A DNA stretch of 12,496 nucleotides from Methanobacteriota archaeon (GTDB taxonomy: Archaea > Thermoplasmatota > Thermoplasmata > RBG-16-68-12), in NCBI GenBank assembly GCA_005878415.1, contig VBMM01000035.1, positions 1-12,496 of the forward strand, given 5' to 3'. The notes under the pieces were generated by a model. That model saw only the letters and a program-made list of their open reading frames with translations, was not told the DNA's origin and ran no database searches. Both the position numbers and the translations under genes were made by a program. This document shows positions 6,806 through 12,496 of this stretch, piece after piece (position 1 is the first letter of the stretch; each line of letters begins with the position of its first letter).

Positions 6806-6831
6806 CTGTGCATGTGCATAGGCGCACAGAT
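6804..6831. promoter_or_regulatory. Operator-like inverted repeat of the vapBC operon
   Basis: ATCTGTGC (6804-6811) and GCACAGAT (6824-6831) are perfect 8-bp inverted copies separated by 12 bp. The repeat spans the space between the TATA box and the vapB start and includes two bases of the start codon. This is where a repressor complex would block transcription, in line with VapBC autoregulation. Confidence 0.6.
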
Positions 6832-6836
6832 ATTTC
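6829..6836 (-). promoter_or_regulatory. TATA-like box of the vapBC operon
   Basis: Reads GAAATATC on the minus strand, centred 27 nt before the vapB ATG at 6805, so the message should be leaderless. It overlaps the outer arm of the inverted repeat by 3 bp. Confidence 0.55.
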
Positions 6837-6878
6837 AACGTTCCCAAACCACACGGAGGGATCGGGAAAGGGCTCTCG

Positions 6879-6915
6879 AGCGGTCGGCTCTAGGACGGCC
6901 CTCGGAGCCGCCGCT
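6879..6915. other. Long stem-loop upstream of the M6 protease gene
   Basis: AGCGG-t-CGGCTC (6879-6890) pairs with GAGCCG-CCGCT (6905-6915): 11 bp with one bulged T and a 14-nt loop. It ends 11 bp before the earliest protease start codon (GTG 6927). High GC makes such stems more likely by chance. It may be a 5' leader structure, a transcription barrier between the divergent units, or nothing functional. Confidence 0.35.
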
Positions 6916-6926
6916 GAGATTCGCAC

Positions 6927-9617
6927 GTGAAGGTTCATATGACGGTCGTCCCTCGTCGGCGGCCGATGCGCGGGGCGATCCCCCTCTTCCTCGCCGTCGT
7001 GCTGCTCGTGCCCGCGGCCCTCGCGGCCGCTCGACCCGCGGACATCCGCTGGGAGCAGCCGCCGGATGCGCGCGCCGACCTGACGCCCCCGCAACCCGGC
7101 GTGCAGACGTGGCCGTCCGGATACCGCCCGGGGGACGTGCTCCCGGCACCGCCCGGCGTGGCGCAGACGACGGGCACGGTCCGCATCCTCGTCCTCCTCA
7201 TCGACTTCACGGACGTCGCCCCCGCCCCGGCGCATACGGGCGCGTACTTCGACGGCCTCTTCAACGATGCGTCGCCCGGCGCGCGATCGTTCCACGCGTA
7301 CTACTCGGAAGTCTCCCTCGGCGCCCTGACGATCCAGGCGACCGTCATCACGACGTGGTTCCACAGCGCCCATCCGATGTCGTACTACGGCGCGGACGGC
7401 TCCCGCCCTCCCGACGACGCGAACGGCCCGATCTACCGCCTCGTCACCGAGACGGTGCAGCTCGCGGACCCGTCCGTCAACTTCGCGACCTTCGACACGA
7501 ACGGGGACGGCGTCGTGGACCATCTCACGGTCGTCCACGCGGGCGCGGGCCAGGAGAGCGGCGGCAGCTCGGACCTCATCTGGTCGCACCGCTGGGCCGT
7601 CCTCGACGCGGACCCGACGGTCCCCGGATCGCAGTCCCTCACGGCGGACGGCGTGCAAATCTACGGATACACGATGGAGAGCGAAGACTCCCCCGTCGGC
7701 GTGATGGCGCACGAGTTCGGACACGACCTCGGCCTCCCGGACCTGTACGACACGGACGGCTCGTCGGAAGGCATCGGGCTGTGGGACATCATGTCCGGCG
7801 GCTCATGGAACGGCGCTCCCGCGGGGACCTCGCCCGCCGAGTTCAGCGCGTGGTCGAAGATCCGCCTCGGTTGGATCACGCCGGTGGACGTGACGACGGC
7901 GCGCATCGGGACGAGCGTCCCGCAGGTCGAGACGACCGGCACCGTGTACCGGCTCGGGATCCCGGGCGCCTCTCCCCTCGAATCCTTCCTCGTCGAGAAC
8001 CGCCAGCCCGTCGGCTTCGACGCCGCATTGCCCGGCAGCGGCCTGCTGATCTGGCACGTCGACGACTCCCTGAGTTCGAACGAGGTCGACGCGCATCGGC
8101 TGCTCGACCTCGAGGAGGCGGACGAAGGCCTCACGGGAGACCATCCCTTGGACGCGGGCGACCCGTGGCACGACACCGCGTCGGGTTGGGGCCCCGATAC
8201 GTCGCCGGACAGCCGGGCGTACAGCGGGGCCGACACCGGGTGGCGCGTGCGGGACGTCTCCGCGAGCGGGGCGACGATGGTCGCGACCATTGCCCGCGAG
8301 ATCACGCGCGACCTCGCGGTGTCCGCGATTCGACTGCCCTTCACCGACGCCGTGGGCACCGCGGTGAACGTGTCGATCGATGTGCGGAACGAGGGGGCGC
8401 AACCCGCAGACGTGAGCCTCGACGTGAGCGTCTACCGGGACGCGGTCGCCGCCGCTTCGCGCGTCGCGCAACAGTCCTTCGTACGAACCGGGCTCGCGTC
8501 GCAAACGACCGCGACGTTCGCCCTGACTTTCACACCCGCGAATGTGGGCCGGTTCATCGTCGTCGCGTCGCTGATCGGCGCGAACGACGAGATCCCTTCG
8601 AACGACGTGCGCGCCGCCCACGTCCTCGTGAACGTGTTCCGCTTCCGGGACGACGTCGAGTCCGGGCCTGGGAGCTGGACGTTGAACGGCCTCTCGACGG
8701 ACGCTCACCGCTGGCGCATCGTCAACGACACGGACCCCGACGGGACGGCCCACAGCCGCACGCATGCGTGGCGCTTCGGGTACGTGTCGACGGTGTTGCC
8801 GAGCCTCTTCCCGCCCGCGTGGCACACGCTCACCTCGCCCGCGATCAGCCTGACGCCGGGTCCGACGTTCCTGATCTTCTACCGCCGCTACGATCTCACG
8901 GGGCGGTCCGTCCCGGTCCTGCCCGTCGGCTCCAACGACACGGACGACGCATACGTCGAGGTGAGCTACAACGGGGGCCCGTGGATCTCGATGGCCCACT
9001 ACGAAAGGCTTGACCTGACGTGGCGCGGCGTCTCCCTCGATCTCACCGCGAACATCACGGGACCGACGACGGTCCAGGTCCGGTTCAACGTGAGCGCGAA
9101 CGTGATCGGCAATTCCGGCGGCTGGTGGGTCGACGATGTGATGATCGCCGCCGCGGGCCTGCGGAACGCGGTCCTCGTGCTCGCGCCGTCCGGCCCGATC
9201 GAAGGAACGGCCGGAGGGAGCGTGCGCGTCACGGTGAAGGTCGCGAACGTCGGGGAGTACGACACGGATGTGCGCCTCGACGCCGCACTCCCTGAGGGCT
9301 GGGACGCGACCGTGGCGAGCGACCCGACGGGTCCGCTCCGGGGACGCGTCGTCCGGCTGGCGCCCGACAACGACGCTTCGGTGCGGGTGGTGCTGTCGAT
9401 CCCGCTCACCGCATCCGCGGGCACGACGTACCCCGTGACGATCTCGGCGGCGGCCGTCGGCGACCCGACCGCCAACGCTTCGGTGACGCTCCAGGTGCGC
9501 GTCTCGGGCGTACCCATCCTCTGGATTTTCGCCATCGCCTTGGTCGTCGCCGCGGTCCTCGTGGCCGTCGCGGCGATCGTCCTCCGGCGTCGCCGCCGCG
9601 GGCCTCCGCCGACCTAG
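6927..9617 (+). CDS. Secreted, membrane-anchored M6 family metalloprotease (immune inhibitor A-like)
   Basis: A zinc endopeptidase that acts outside the cell. From GTG 6927 it has 896 residues: a signal peptide (about 13-34, hydrophobic GAIPLFLAVVLLVPAALAAA), then the M6 catalytic domain with ILVLLIDFTD (87-96), a calcium-loop-like DTNGDGVVD (190-198), the zinc motif HEFGHDLGLPDLYD (His262, Glu263, His266; Asp272 follows), and WDIMSGGSWNG (286-296), the methionine-turn region. A CARDB-type domain follows (about 460-570), then a jelly-roll region like that of immune inhibitor A (about 570-750, DDVESGPGSWT ... GWWVDDVMI), then an APHP/NEW3-like domain (about 755-855), and a C-terminal helix (VPILWIFAIALVVAAVLVAVAAIV) with the basic tail RRRRRG. 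Alternative starts are ATG 6939 and ATG 6966; a TATA-like box 28 nt before 6966 makes the shortest form attractive, and it keeps the signal peptide. Confidence 0.92.
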   Translation: MKVHMTVVPRRRPMRGAIPLFLAVVLLVPAALAAARPADIRWEQPPDARADLTPPQPGVQTWPSGYRPGDVLPAPPGVAQTTGTVRILVLLIDFTDVAPAPAHTGAYFDGLFNDASPGARSFHAYYSEVSLGALTIQATVITTWFHSAHPMSYYGADGSRPPDDANGPIYRLVTETVQLADPSVNFATFDTNGDGVVDHLTVVHAGAGQESGGSSDLIWSHRWAVLDADPTVPGSQSLTADGVQIYGYTMESEDSPVGVMAHEFGHDLGLPDLYDTDGSSEGIGLWDIMSGGSWNGAPAGTSPAEFSAWSKIRLGWITPVDVTTARIGTSVPQVETTGTVYRLGIPGASPLESFLVENRQPVGFDAALPGSGLLIWHVDDSLSSNEVDAHRLLDLEEADEGLTGDHPLDAGDPWHDTASGWGPDTSPDSRAYSGADTGWRVRDVSASGATMVATIAREITRDLAVSAIRLPFTDAVGTAVNVSIDVRNEGAQPADVSLDVSVYRDAVAAASRVAQQSFVRTGLASQTTATFALTFTPANVGRFIVVASLIGANDEIPSNDVRAAHVLVNVFRFRDDVESGPGSWTLNGLSTDAHRWRIVNDTDPDGTAHSRTHAWRFGYVSTVLPSLFPPAWHTLTSPAISLTPGPTFLIFYRRYDLTGRSVPVLPVGSNDTDDAYVEVSYNGGPWISMAHYERLDLTWRGVSLDLTANITGPTTVQVRFNVSANVIGNSGGWWVDDVMIAAAGLRNAVLVLAPSGPIEGTAGGSVRVTVKVANVGEYDTDVRLDAALPEGWDATVASDPTGPLRGRVVRLAPDNDASVRVVLSIPLTASAGTTYPVTISAAAVGDPTANASVTLQVRVSGVPILWIFAIALVVAAVLVAVAAIVLRRRRRGPPPT
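6934..6941 (+). promoter_or_regulatory. TATA-like box for a possible leaderless start of the M6 protease at 6966
   Basis: TTCATATG is centred 28 nt before ATG 6966, the spacing used by other genes here. If used, the protein would begin MRGAIPLFLAV and the upstream GTG 6927 and ATG 6939 would not be in the message. The match is modest. Confidence 0.35.
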
Positions 9618-9624
9618 GGCAAAA

Positions 9625-9632
9625 GGTTATTC
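9625..9632 (+). promoter_or_regulatory. TATA-like box of the Hef-like helicase gene
   Basis: GGTTATTC, preceded by an AAAA run, in the 38-bp gap after the protease stop. It is centred 27 nt before GTG 9656 and supports that start as a leaderless one. Confidence 0.45.
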
Positions 9633-9655
9633 GCGCTTCCCGGCGTTCAGCGCGC

Positions 9656-11323
9656 GTGTTCGTTACGCACGAGCTCCTCCGGCGCGGGGCCGTCGAGGAG
9701 CGCGCGTACCAGGTGAACATCGCGCGGGCGTGCCTCGAGCGCTCCACGCTCGTCGTCCTGCCGACGGGCATGGGGAAGACGGTCATCGCCGCGATGGTCG
9801 TCGCGGAGGTCCTCCGCCGGAAGGGCGGGAAGGTCCTCTTCCTCGCGCCGACGAAGCCGCTCGTCGAGCAGCACGCCACATCCTTGCGGGAGATGCTCAT
9901 CGTCGAGCGCATCGAGCTCTTCACCGGCGAGGCGACCGCCCCGGAAGAGCGCGAGCTCATGTGGCGGGAGAACAAGATCGTCGTCTCGACCCCCCAGGTG
10001 ATTCGCAACGACCTGCGCAGCGAGCGAATCGGCCTCGACGACGTCTCCCTGATCGTCTTCGACGAGGCGCACCGCGCGGTCGGAGAGTACGCCTACGTCG
10101 ACGTCGCGGCCGCGTACAAGGAGGTCCCGGGACGCCTCGTCCTCGGGATGACCGCCTCGCCCGGCGCAAGCGCGGAGAAGATCCTCGAGGTGTGCGGGAA
10201 CCTCGGCATCACGGCCGTCGAGATCCGCACGGAATACGACGCGGACGTCGTCCCGTATCAGCACGCCCTCGCGTTCGAGCGCGTCGAGGTCGACGCCCCG
10301 GACGTCTCGAAGGAGATCCGCGGACTCCTGGCGACCGTGTACGAGGAGCAGGTCGGACGCCTCAAGAAACTCGGCTTTCTCGCGGGCAAGCCGAAAGTCA
10401 CGCTGAAGGACTTGCTCGCGGTCGGGGACGAGGCCCGCCGCAAACTCGATTCCGGGGTGAAGGACGGCCGCCTGTACGGCGCGATGACGGCCCAAGCGAT
10501 CGCGATGAAGGCGAACCACGCGATCGAACTCGCGGAGACGCAAGGCCTCGGCTCCCTCCGGTCGTACTTCGAGAAGATGGAGACCGAGACCAAATCGAAG
10601 GCGGACGTCCAGTTCCTGAAGCACGCGAAGGTGCAGGAAGCGATGAAGCTCGCCCGCGCGACCGACGTCGAGCATCCGAAGCTCGCGAAGACGGCGTGGG
10701 TGGTGCGCGAGCAGTTCATGGAGAAACCGGACTCGAAGATCATCGTCTTCGCGCACTACCGGGATACGGCGGACCGCGTGACGCAGGCTCTGGAGCGGAT
10801 CCCTGGCGTGAGGCCGATGCGGTTCGTCGGGCAGGCGTCGCGGGGCGAGGACATCGGGCTGTCGCAGAAGGAACAGGTCGAGATCCTCGAGCGGTTCCGC
10901 GCCGGCGACGTGAACGTGATCGTCGCGACGTCGATCGGGGAGGAGGGCCTCGACATCCCGCAGGTCGACCTGGTCGTGTTCTACGAGCCCGTGCCTTCGG
11001 AGATCCGCACGATTCAACGGCGTGGGCGGACCGGACGGAGCGCGGCCGGCCGCGTCGTCATGCTCGTGACGAAGGACACGCGGGATGAGGCGTACTTCTA
11101 CAGCGCGCGGAGGAAGGAGCGCAAGATGCACGTGGAGCTCGACCGGCTCCGGCGCGAACTGAAGCAGAAGATCTTCGTCGGCGAGCCGGGCGGGGAGACC
11201 TTCGTCACGGCCGCCCCCGAAGCACGCATCGAGGCGCTGCGACAGGAGGCGCGCGAGGAACCGCCGTCGACCCCTCCGCGGTCCCGGGAGAAGAAGGGCC
11301 AGACGAAGTTCGAGGACTTCTGA
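9656..11323 (+). CDS. hef: Hef/FANCM-like superfamily 2 helicase without the nuclease domain
   Basis: A 555-residue DNA helicase or translocase of the Hef/Mph1/FANCM family, which remodels stalled or branched replication forks. Motifs: Q-motif region at RAYQVNIA (16-23), Walker A PTGMGKT (36-42), LAPTKPLVEQH (63-73), motif II DEAH (136-139), motif III TAS (166-168), the family's helical insert between the two RecA folds (about 215-345), KIIVFAHYRDTAD (361-373), ATSIGEEGLDIPQVDLVVFYE (424-444), and motif VI QRRGRTGR (454-461). Full-length euryarchaeal Hef is roughly 750 residues, with an XPF-type nuclease and HhH domain after the helicase. Here the protein stops soon after the helicase, with a charged linker and the tail KGQTKFEDF. 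The tail resembles a PCNA-interacting (PIP) box at the very C terminus. No nuclease partner lies next to it. The GTG start fits the TATA spacing. Confidence 0.93.
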   Translation: MFVTHELLRRGAVEERAYQVNIARACLERSTLVVLPTGMGKTVIAAMVVAEVLRRKGGKVLFLAPTKPLVEQHATSLREMLIVERIELFTGEATAPEERELMWRENKIVVSTPQVIRNDLRSERIGLDDVSLIVFDEAHRAVGEYAYVDVAAAYKEVPGRLVLGMTASPGASAEKILEVCGNLGITAVEIRTEYDADVVPYQHALAFERVEVDAPDVSKEIRGLLATVYEEQVGRLKKLGFLAGKPKVTLKDLLAVGDEARRKLDSGVKDGRLYGAMTAQAIAMKANHAIELAETQGLGSLRSYFEKMETETKSKADVQFLKHAKVQEAMKLARATDVEHPKLAKTAWVVREQFMEKPDSKIIVFAHYRDTADRVTQALERIPGVRPMRFVGQASRGEDIGLSQKEQVEILERFRAGDVNVIVATSIGEEGLDIPQVDLVVFYEPVPSEIRTIQRRGRTGRSAAGRVVMLVTKDTRDEAYFYSARRKERKMHVELDRLRRELKQKIFVGEPGGETFVTAAPEARIEALRQEAREEPPSTPPRSREKKGQTKFEDF

Positions 11324-11336
11324 ATCCGGCGGTCGG

Positions 11337-11345
11337 ATTTTATAC
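11337..11345 (+). promoter_or_regulatory. TATA box upstream of the small zinc-ribbon gene
   Basis: ATTTTATAC, a strong A/T match 13 bp after the helicase stop. Transcription would begin near 11366-11370, leaving a leader of about ten bases before the ACG proposed as the start of the mini-gene. Confidence 0.55.
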
Positions 11346-11378
11346 CCCGCACGCGCCTACGGAGCGCGAGGCCCTCCG

Positions 11379-11489
11379 ACGACCAAATGCCCCGAGTGCG
11401 GCTGGGAGATCGACCCGGACGACGAAATGTGTCCGAACTGCGGCGCCTACCTCGCCGACTACGAGGACCTCGAGCCGAAGAACGAATGA
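11379..11489 (+). CDS. Small zinc-ribbon protein with an apparent ACG start
   Basis: The frame ending at TGA 11487-11489 reads T-T-K-C-P-E-C-G-W-E-I-D-P-D-D-E-M-C-P-N-C-G-A-Y-L-A-D-Y-E-D and on to KNE: 36 residues with two CPxCG knuckles (Cys4, Cys7, Cys18, Cys21) and an acidic tail. This is a typical rubredoxin-like or zinc-ribbon archaeal mini-protein that holds one Zn(II); a role in nucleic-acid or protein binding is only inferred. No ATG, GTG or TTG lies in frame between the TATA box and the first Cys. The codon where ATG is expected is ACG, one base from ATG, with GAGG at 11368-11371 seven bases before it. The ATG at 11387 is in a different frame and gives no zinc motif. Either ACG is used, the start is lost by mutation (pseudogene), or there is a base error. 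Its stop is 6 bp from the convergent neighbour's stop. Confidence 0.6.
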   Translation, partial: TTKCPECGWEIDPDDEMCPNCGAYLADYEDLEPKNE

Positions 11490-11495
11490 CCATTC

Positions 11496-12290
11496 TCAGC
11501 CGTGGAAGAGGTCGCGGCTCGCCCCTTTGAGGAACTCCCCGAATCCGCCCGTCGGCGCGGGGATGTCCCCGCGGACGACCTCGCCCGATGCGCCGTCGAT
11601 CAGGATCGTGTACGGCCGCCCGCGATACTCGTACGTCGAGAACCAGATCGGGGCGTGCAGGAACTCGGCGTCCTTCACGTCGACCTGGGTCGTCGCGTTC
11701 TCGACGAGGTCCACGAAGTCCCTCAGCAGCTCCCGCTGATGCGCGTCGACGTCCTCCCGCGCGAGACGTTCCGCCTCGTCCTCGTCGACCTCCGCGTTCA
11801 GGAACCGGGAATCGTGGACCATCCCGGCGGTCGAGAAGGGCACCTTGAGCGCGAGCGGGATCTTGTAGTCCCGCGTCGGAAAGTCGCCGGATCGCCGGCC
11901 GAGGATCTTCCAGAAGTAGTCCCGCCGGACGTTCCCGTTGCGGCGCTCGTTCGTGCCGGTCCGCGTGAGCACGCCCGCATAGGCGGTCGTCGCGTCGACC
12001 TCGAACACGTAGAACGGCAGGTAGACGCACTCGAGGGACGTGACCCGCGAGGCCTTCCGCAGGTCGTCGGGCTTCATCACGCCGCCGTCCAGCCAGCCCT
12101 GGATCGCCCGCATCGCGCCGTCGCGATCGAGCCGCGCCGCGAGCATCGAGTGCCGCAAGACGAACGGCTTGTCGCCCTCGATGCGGGATGCGGTGCCGCA
12201 GTACGGGCAGGTGACGATGACCTCGCCCGTCGTGAGGTTCAGCGGGCCGCCGCACTTCGGACAACTGATCGATTCGACGAGTTCCGGCAT
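11496..12290 (-). CDS. Zinc-ribbon protein of unknown function, 264 residues
   Basis: The N terminus carries a TFIIB-like zinc ribbon: SCPKCGGPLNL ... VTCPYCGTASRI, with Cys10, Cys13, Cys28 and Cys31. After it comes a predicted mostly alpha+beta body: a helix-rich part with DRDGAMRAIQGWLDGGVMKPDDLRKAS (about 56-82), a strand region ECVYLPFYVFEVDATTAYAG (about 87-106), a central acidic helix (AEVDEDEAERLAREDVDAHQRELLRDFVD, about 165-193) and a C-terminal strand pair containing APIWFSTYEYRGRPYTILIDGASGEVVRGDIP. The closing block recalls archaeal/bacterial proteins annotated only as zinc-ribbon domain proteins, some of which sit next to membrane or SPFH-type genes. No transmembrane helix is seen, so it should be cytoplasmic. 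ATG 12290 follows a TATA-like box by about 30 nt. Function is not predictable from sequence. Confidence 0.85.
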   Translation of the reverse strand: MPELVESISCPKCGGPLNLTTGEVIVTCPYCGTASRIEGDKPFVLRHSMLAARLDRDGAMRAIQGWLDGGVMKPDDLRKASRVTSLECVYLPFYVFEVDATTAYAGVLTRTGTNERRNGNVRRDYFWKILGRRSGDFPTRDYKIPLALKVPFSTAGMVHDSRFLNAEVDEDEAERLAREDVDAHQRELLRDFVDLVENATTQVDVKDAEFLHAPIWFSTYEYRGRPYTILIDGASGEVVRGDIPAPTGGFGEFLKGASRDLFHG

Positions 12291-12316
12291 GCCAGCGCAA
12301 TGCTCATGCGGAGGGG

Positions 12317-12324
12317 CATAATAG
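12317..12324 (-). promoter_or_regulatory. TATA-like box of the 264-residue zinc-ribbon gene
   Basis: CATAATAG on the plus strand, CTATTATG on the minus strand, inside the near-palindrome GGGCATAATAGCCC. Its centre is about 30 nt before ATG 12290. Being nearly symmetric it could work both ways, but for the plus-strand gene it is too close to GTG 12333 for a leaderless start. Confidence 0.5.
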
Positions 12325-12332
12325 CCCTTCGC

Positions 12333-12496
12333 GTGGGTTCCCTCAACGCGCTCCGCCGGGGCAGCGTCCTGACGGTCTTCTTCGTCTTCGCGTTCCTCTC
12401 CCTCCTGCTGCTGATCATCCTCGCGGCTGCGGACTACACTCTCCAGGCGAACGCGTTCCCCGGCGCCTTCGCGATCGTCGTCGGGCTCGCGCTGTT
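12333..12496 (+). CDS. Membrane protein, N-terminal fragment (cut by the window end)
   Basis: An open frame from GTG 12333 to the window edge: a short basic head (MGSLNALRRGS), a long hydrophobic helix (VLTVFFVFAFLSLLLLIILAAA, about residues 12-33), a polar turn (DYTLQANAFPG) and the beginning of a second helix (AFAIVVGLAL). Two helices so near the N terminus suggest a multi-pass protein with the head inside the cell. The arrangement would suit an HtpX-type M48 membrane protease, among others, but no catalytic motif is in view and I make no family call. In-frame ATG codons at 12300 and 12306 give alternative starts; 12333 keeps the usual short basic head. It diverges from the zinc-ribbon gene with only 42 bp between starts. 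Confidence 0.65.
   Translation, partial: MGSLNALRRGSVLTVFFVFAFLSLLLLIILAAADYTLQANAFPGAFAIVVGLAL

Noticed and set aside
6587..9013. 808-residue plus-strand frame across vapB and the M6 protease
   Set aside because: Another shadow: very Arg/Pro/Gly-rich, no domain, and it overlaps the protease frame that carries HEFGH and the other M6 motifs.
9647..11131. 494-residue minus-strand frame across the helicase
   Set aside because: Antisense to an intact helicase; composition (Asp, Arg, Leu, His) is that of the complementary strand, not of a protein family.

Overview
The window is high-GC, densely coded DNA from an archaeon, most probably an uncultivated lineage of the Thermoplasmatota (Thermoplasmata-like). 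The archaeal assignment rests on an archaeal-type glutamyl-tRNA synthetase, a Hef/FANCM-like repair helicase, a VapB (DUF217-type)/VapC pair, zinc-ribbon proteins, and TATA-like boxes lying about 25-30 nt upstream of many start codons, including several GTG starts (leaderless transcripts). The lineage is an inference; no rRNA or tRNA gene is visible.

Layout, left to right. (1) 1-213: the C-terminal end of an ankyrin-repeat protein on +. (2) 252-3631, minus strand: gltX, then a small unrecognised protein, then a class I aminotransferase. Three near-identical 20-bp palindromes lie between these genes. One ends inside the small gene's most economical start codon, one contains its stop codon, and the third lies upstream of the aminotransferase promoter. 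(3) 3632-3795: a divergent promoter region. (4) 3796-6096, plus strand: a membrane-anchored PKD/CARDB surface protein, then a UbiD-family prenyl-FMN decarboxylase that may be the archaeal mevalonate-pathway enzyme anhydromevalonate phosphate decarboxylase. (5) 6174-6836, minus strand: a vapBC toxin-antitoxin operon with a TATA box and an operator-like inverted repeat. (6) 6927-9617, plus strand: a large secreted, membrane-anchored M6 (immune inhibitor A-like) metalloprotease. (7) 9656-11323, plus strand: a Hef-like helicase without the XPF nuclease half, ending in a PIP-box-like tail. (8) 11379-11489: a 36-residue zinc-ribbon protein that appears to start at ACG instead of ATG. (9) 11496-12290, minus strand: a 264-residue zinc-ribbon protein of unknown function. 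(10) From about 12306/12333 to the end: the start of a membrane protein that is cut off.

Most genes are housekeeping or cell-surface functions and do not form one pathway. The two surface proteins share an architecture (extracellular beta-sandwich domains, one C-terminal helix, basic tail) and probably face the same cell exterior. The parts least explained by known families are the palindrome-marked small gene between gltX and the aminotransferase, and the zinc-ribbon mini-gene with no ordinary start codon. I saw no CRISPR array, insertion sequence, rRNA, tRNA or replication origin.
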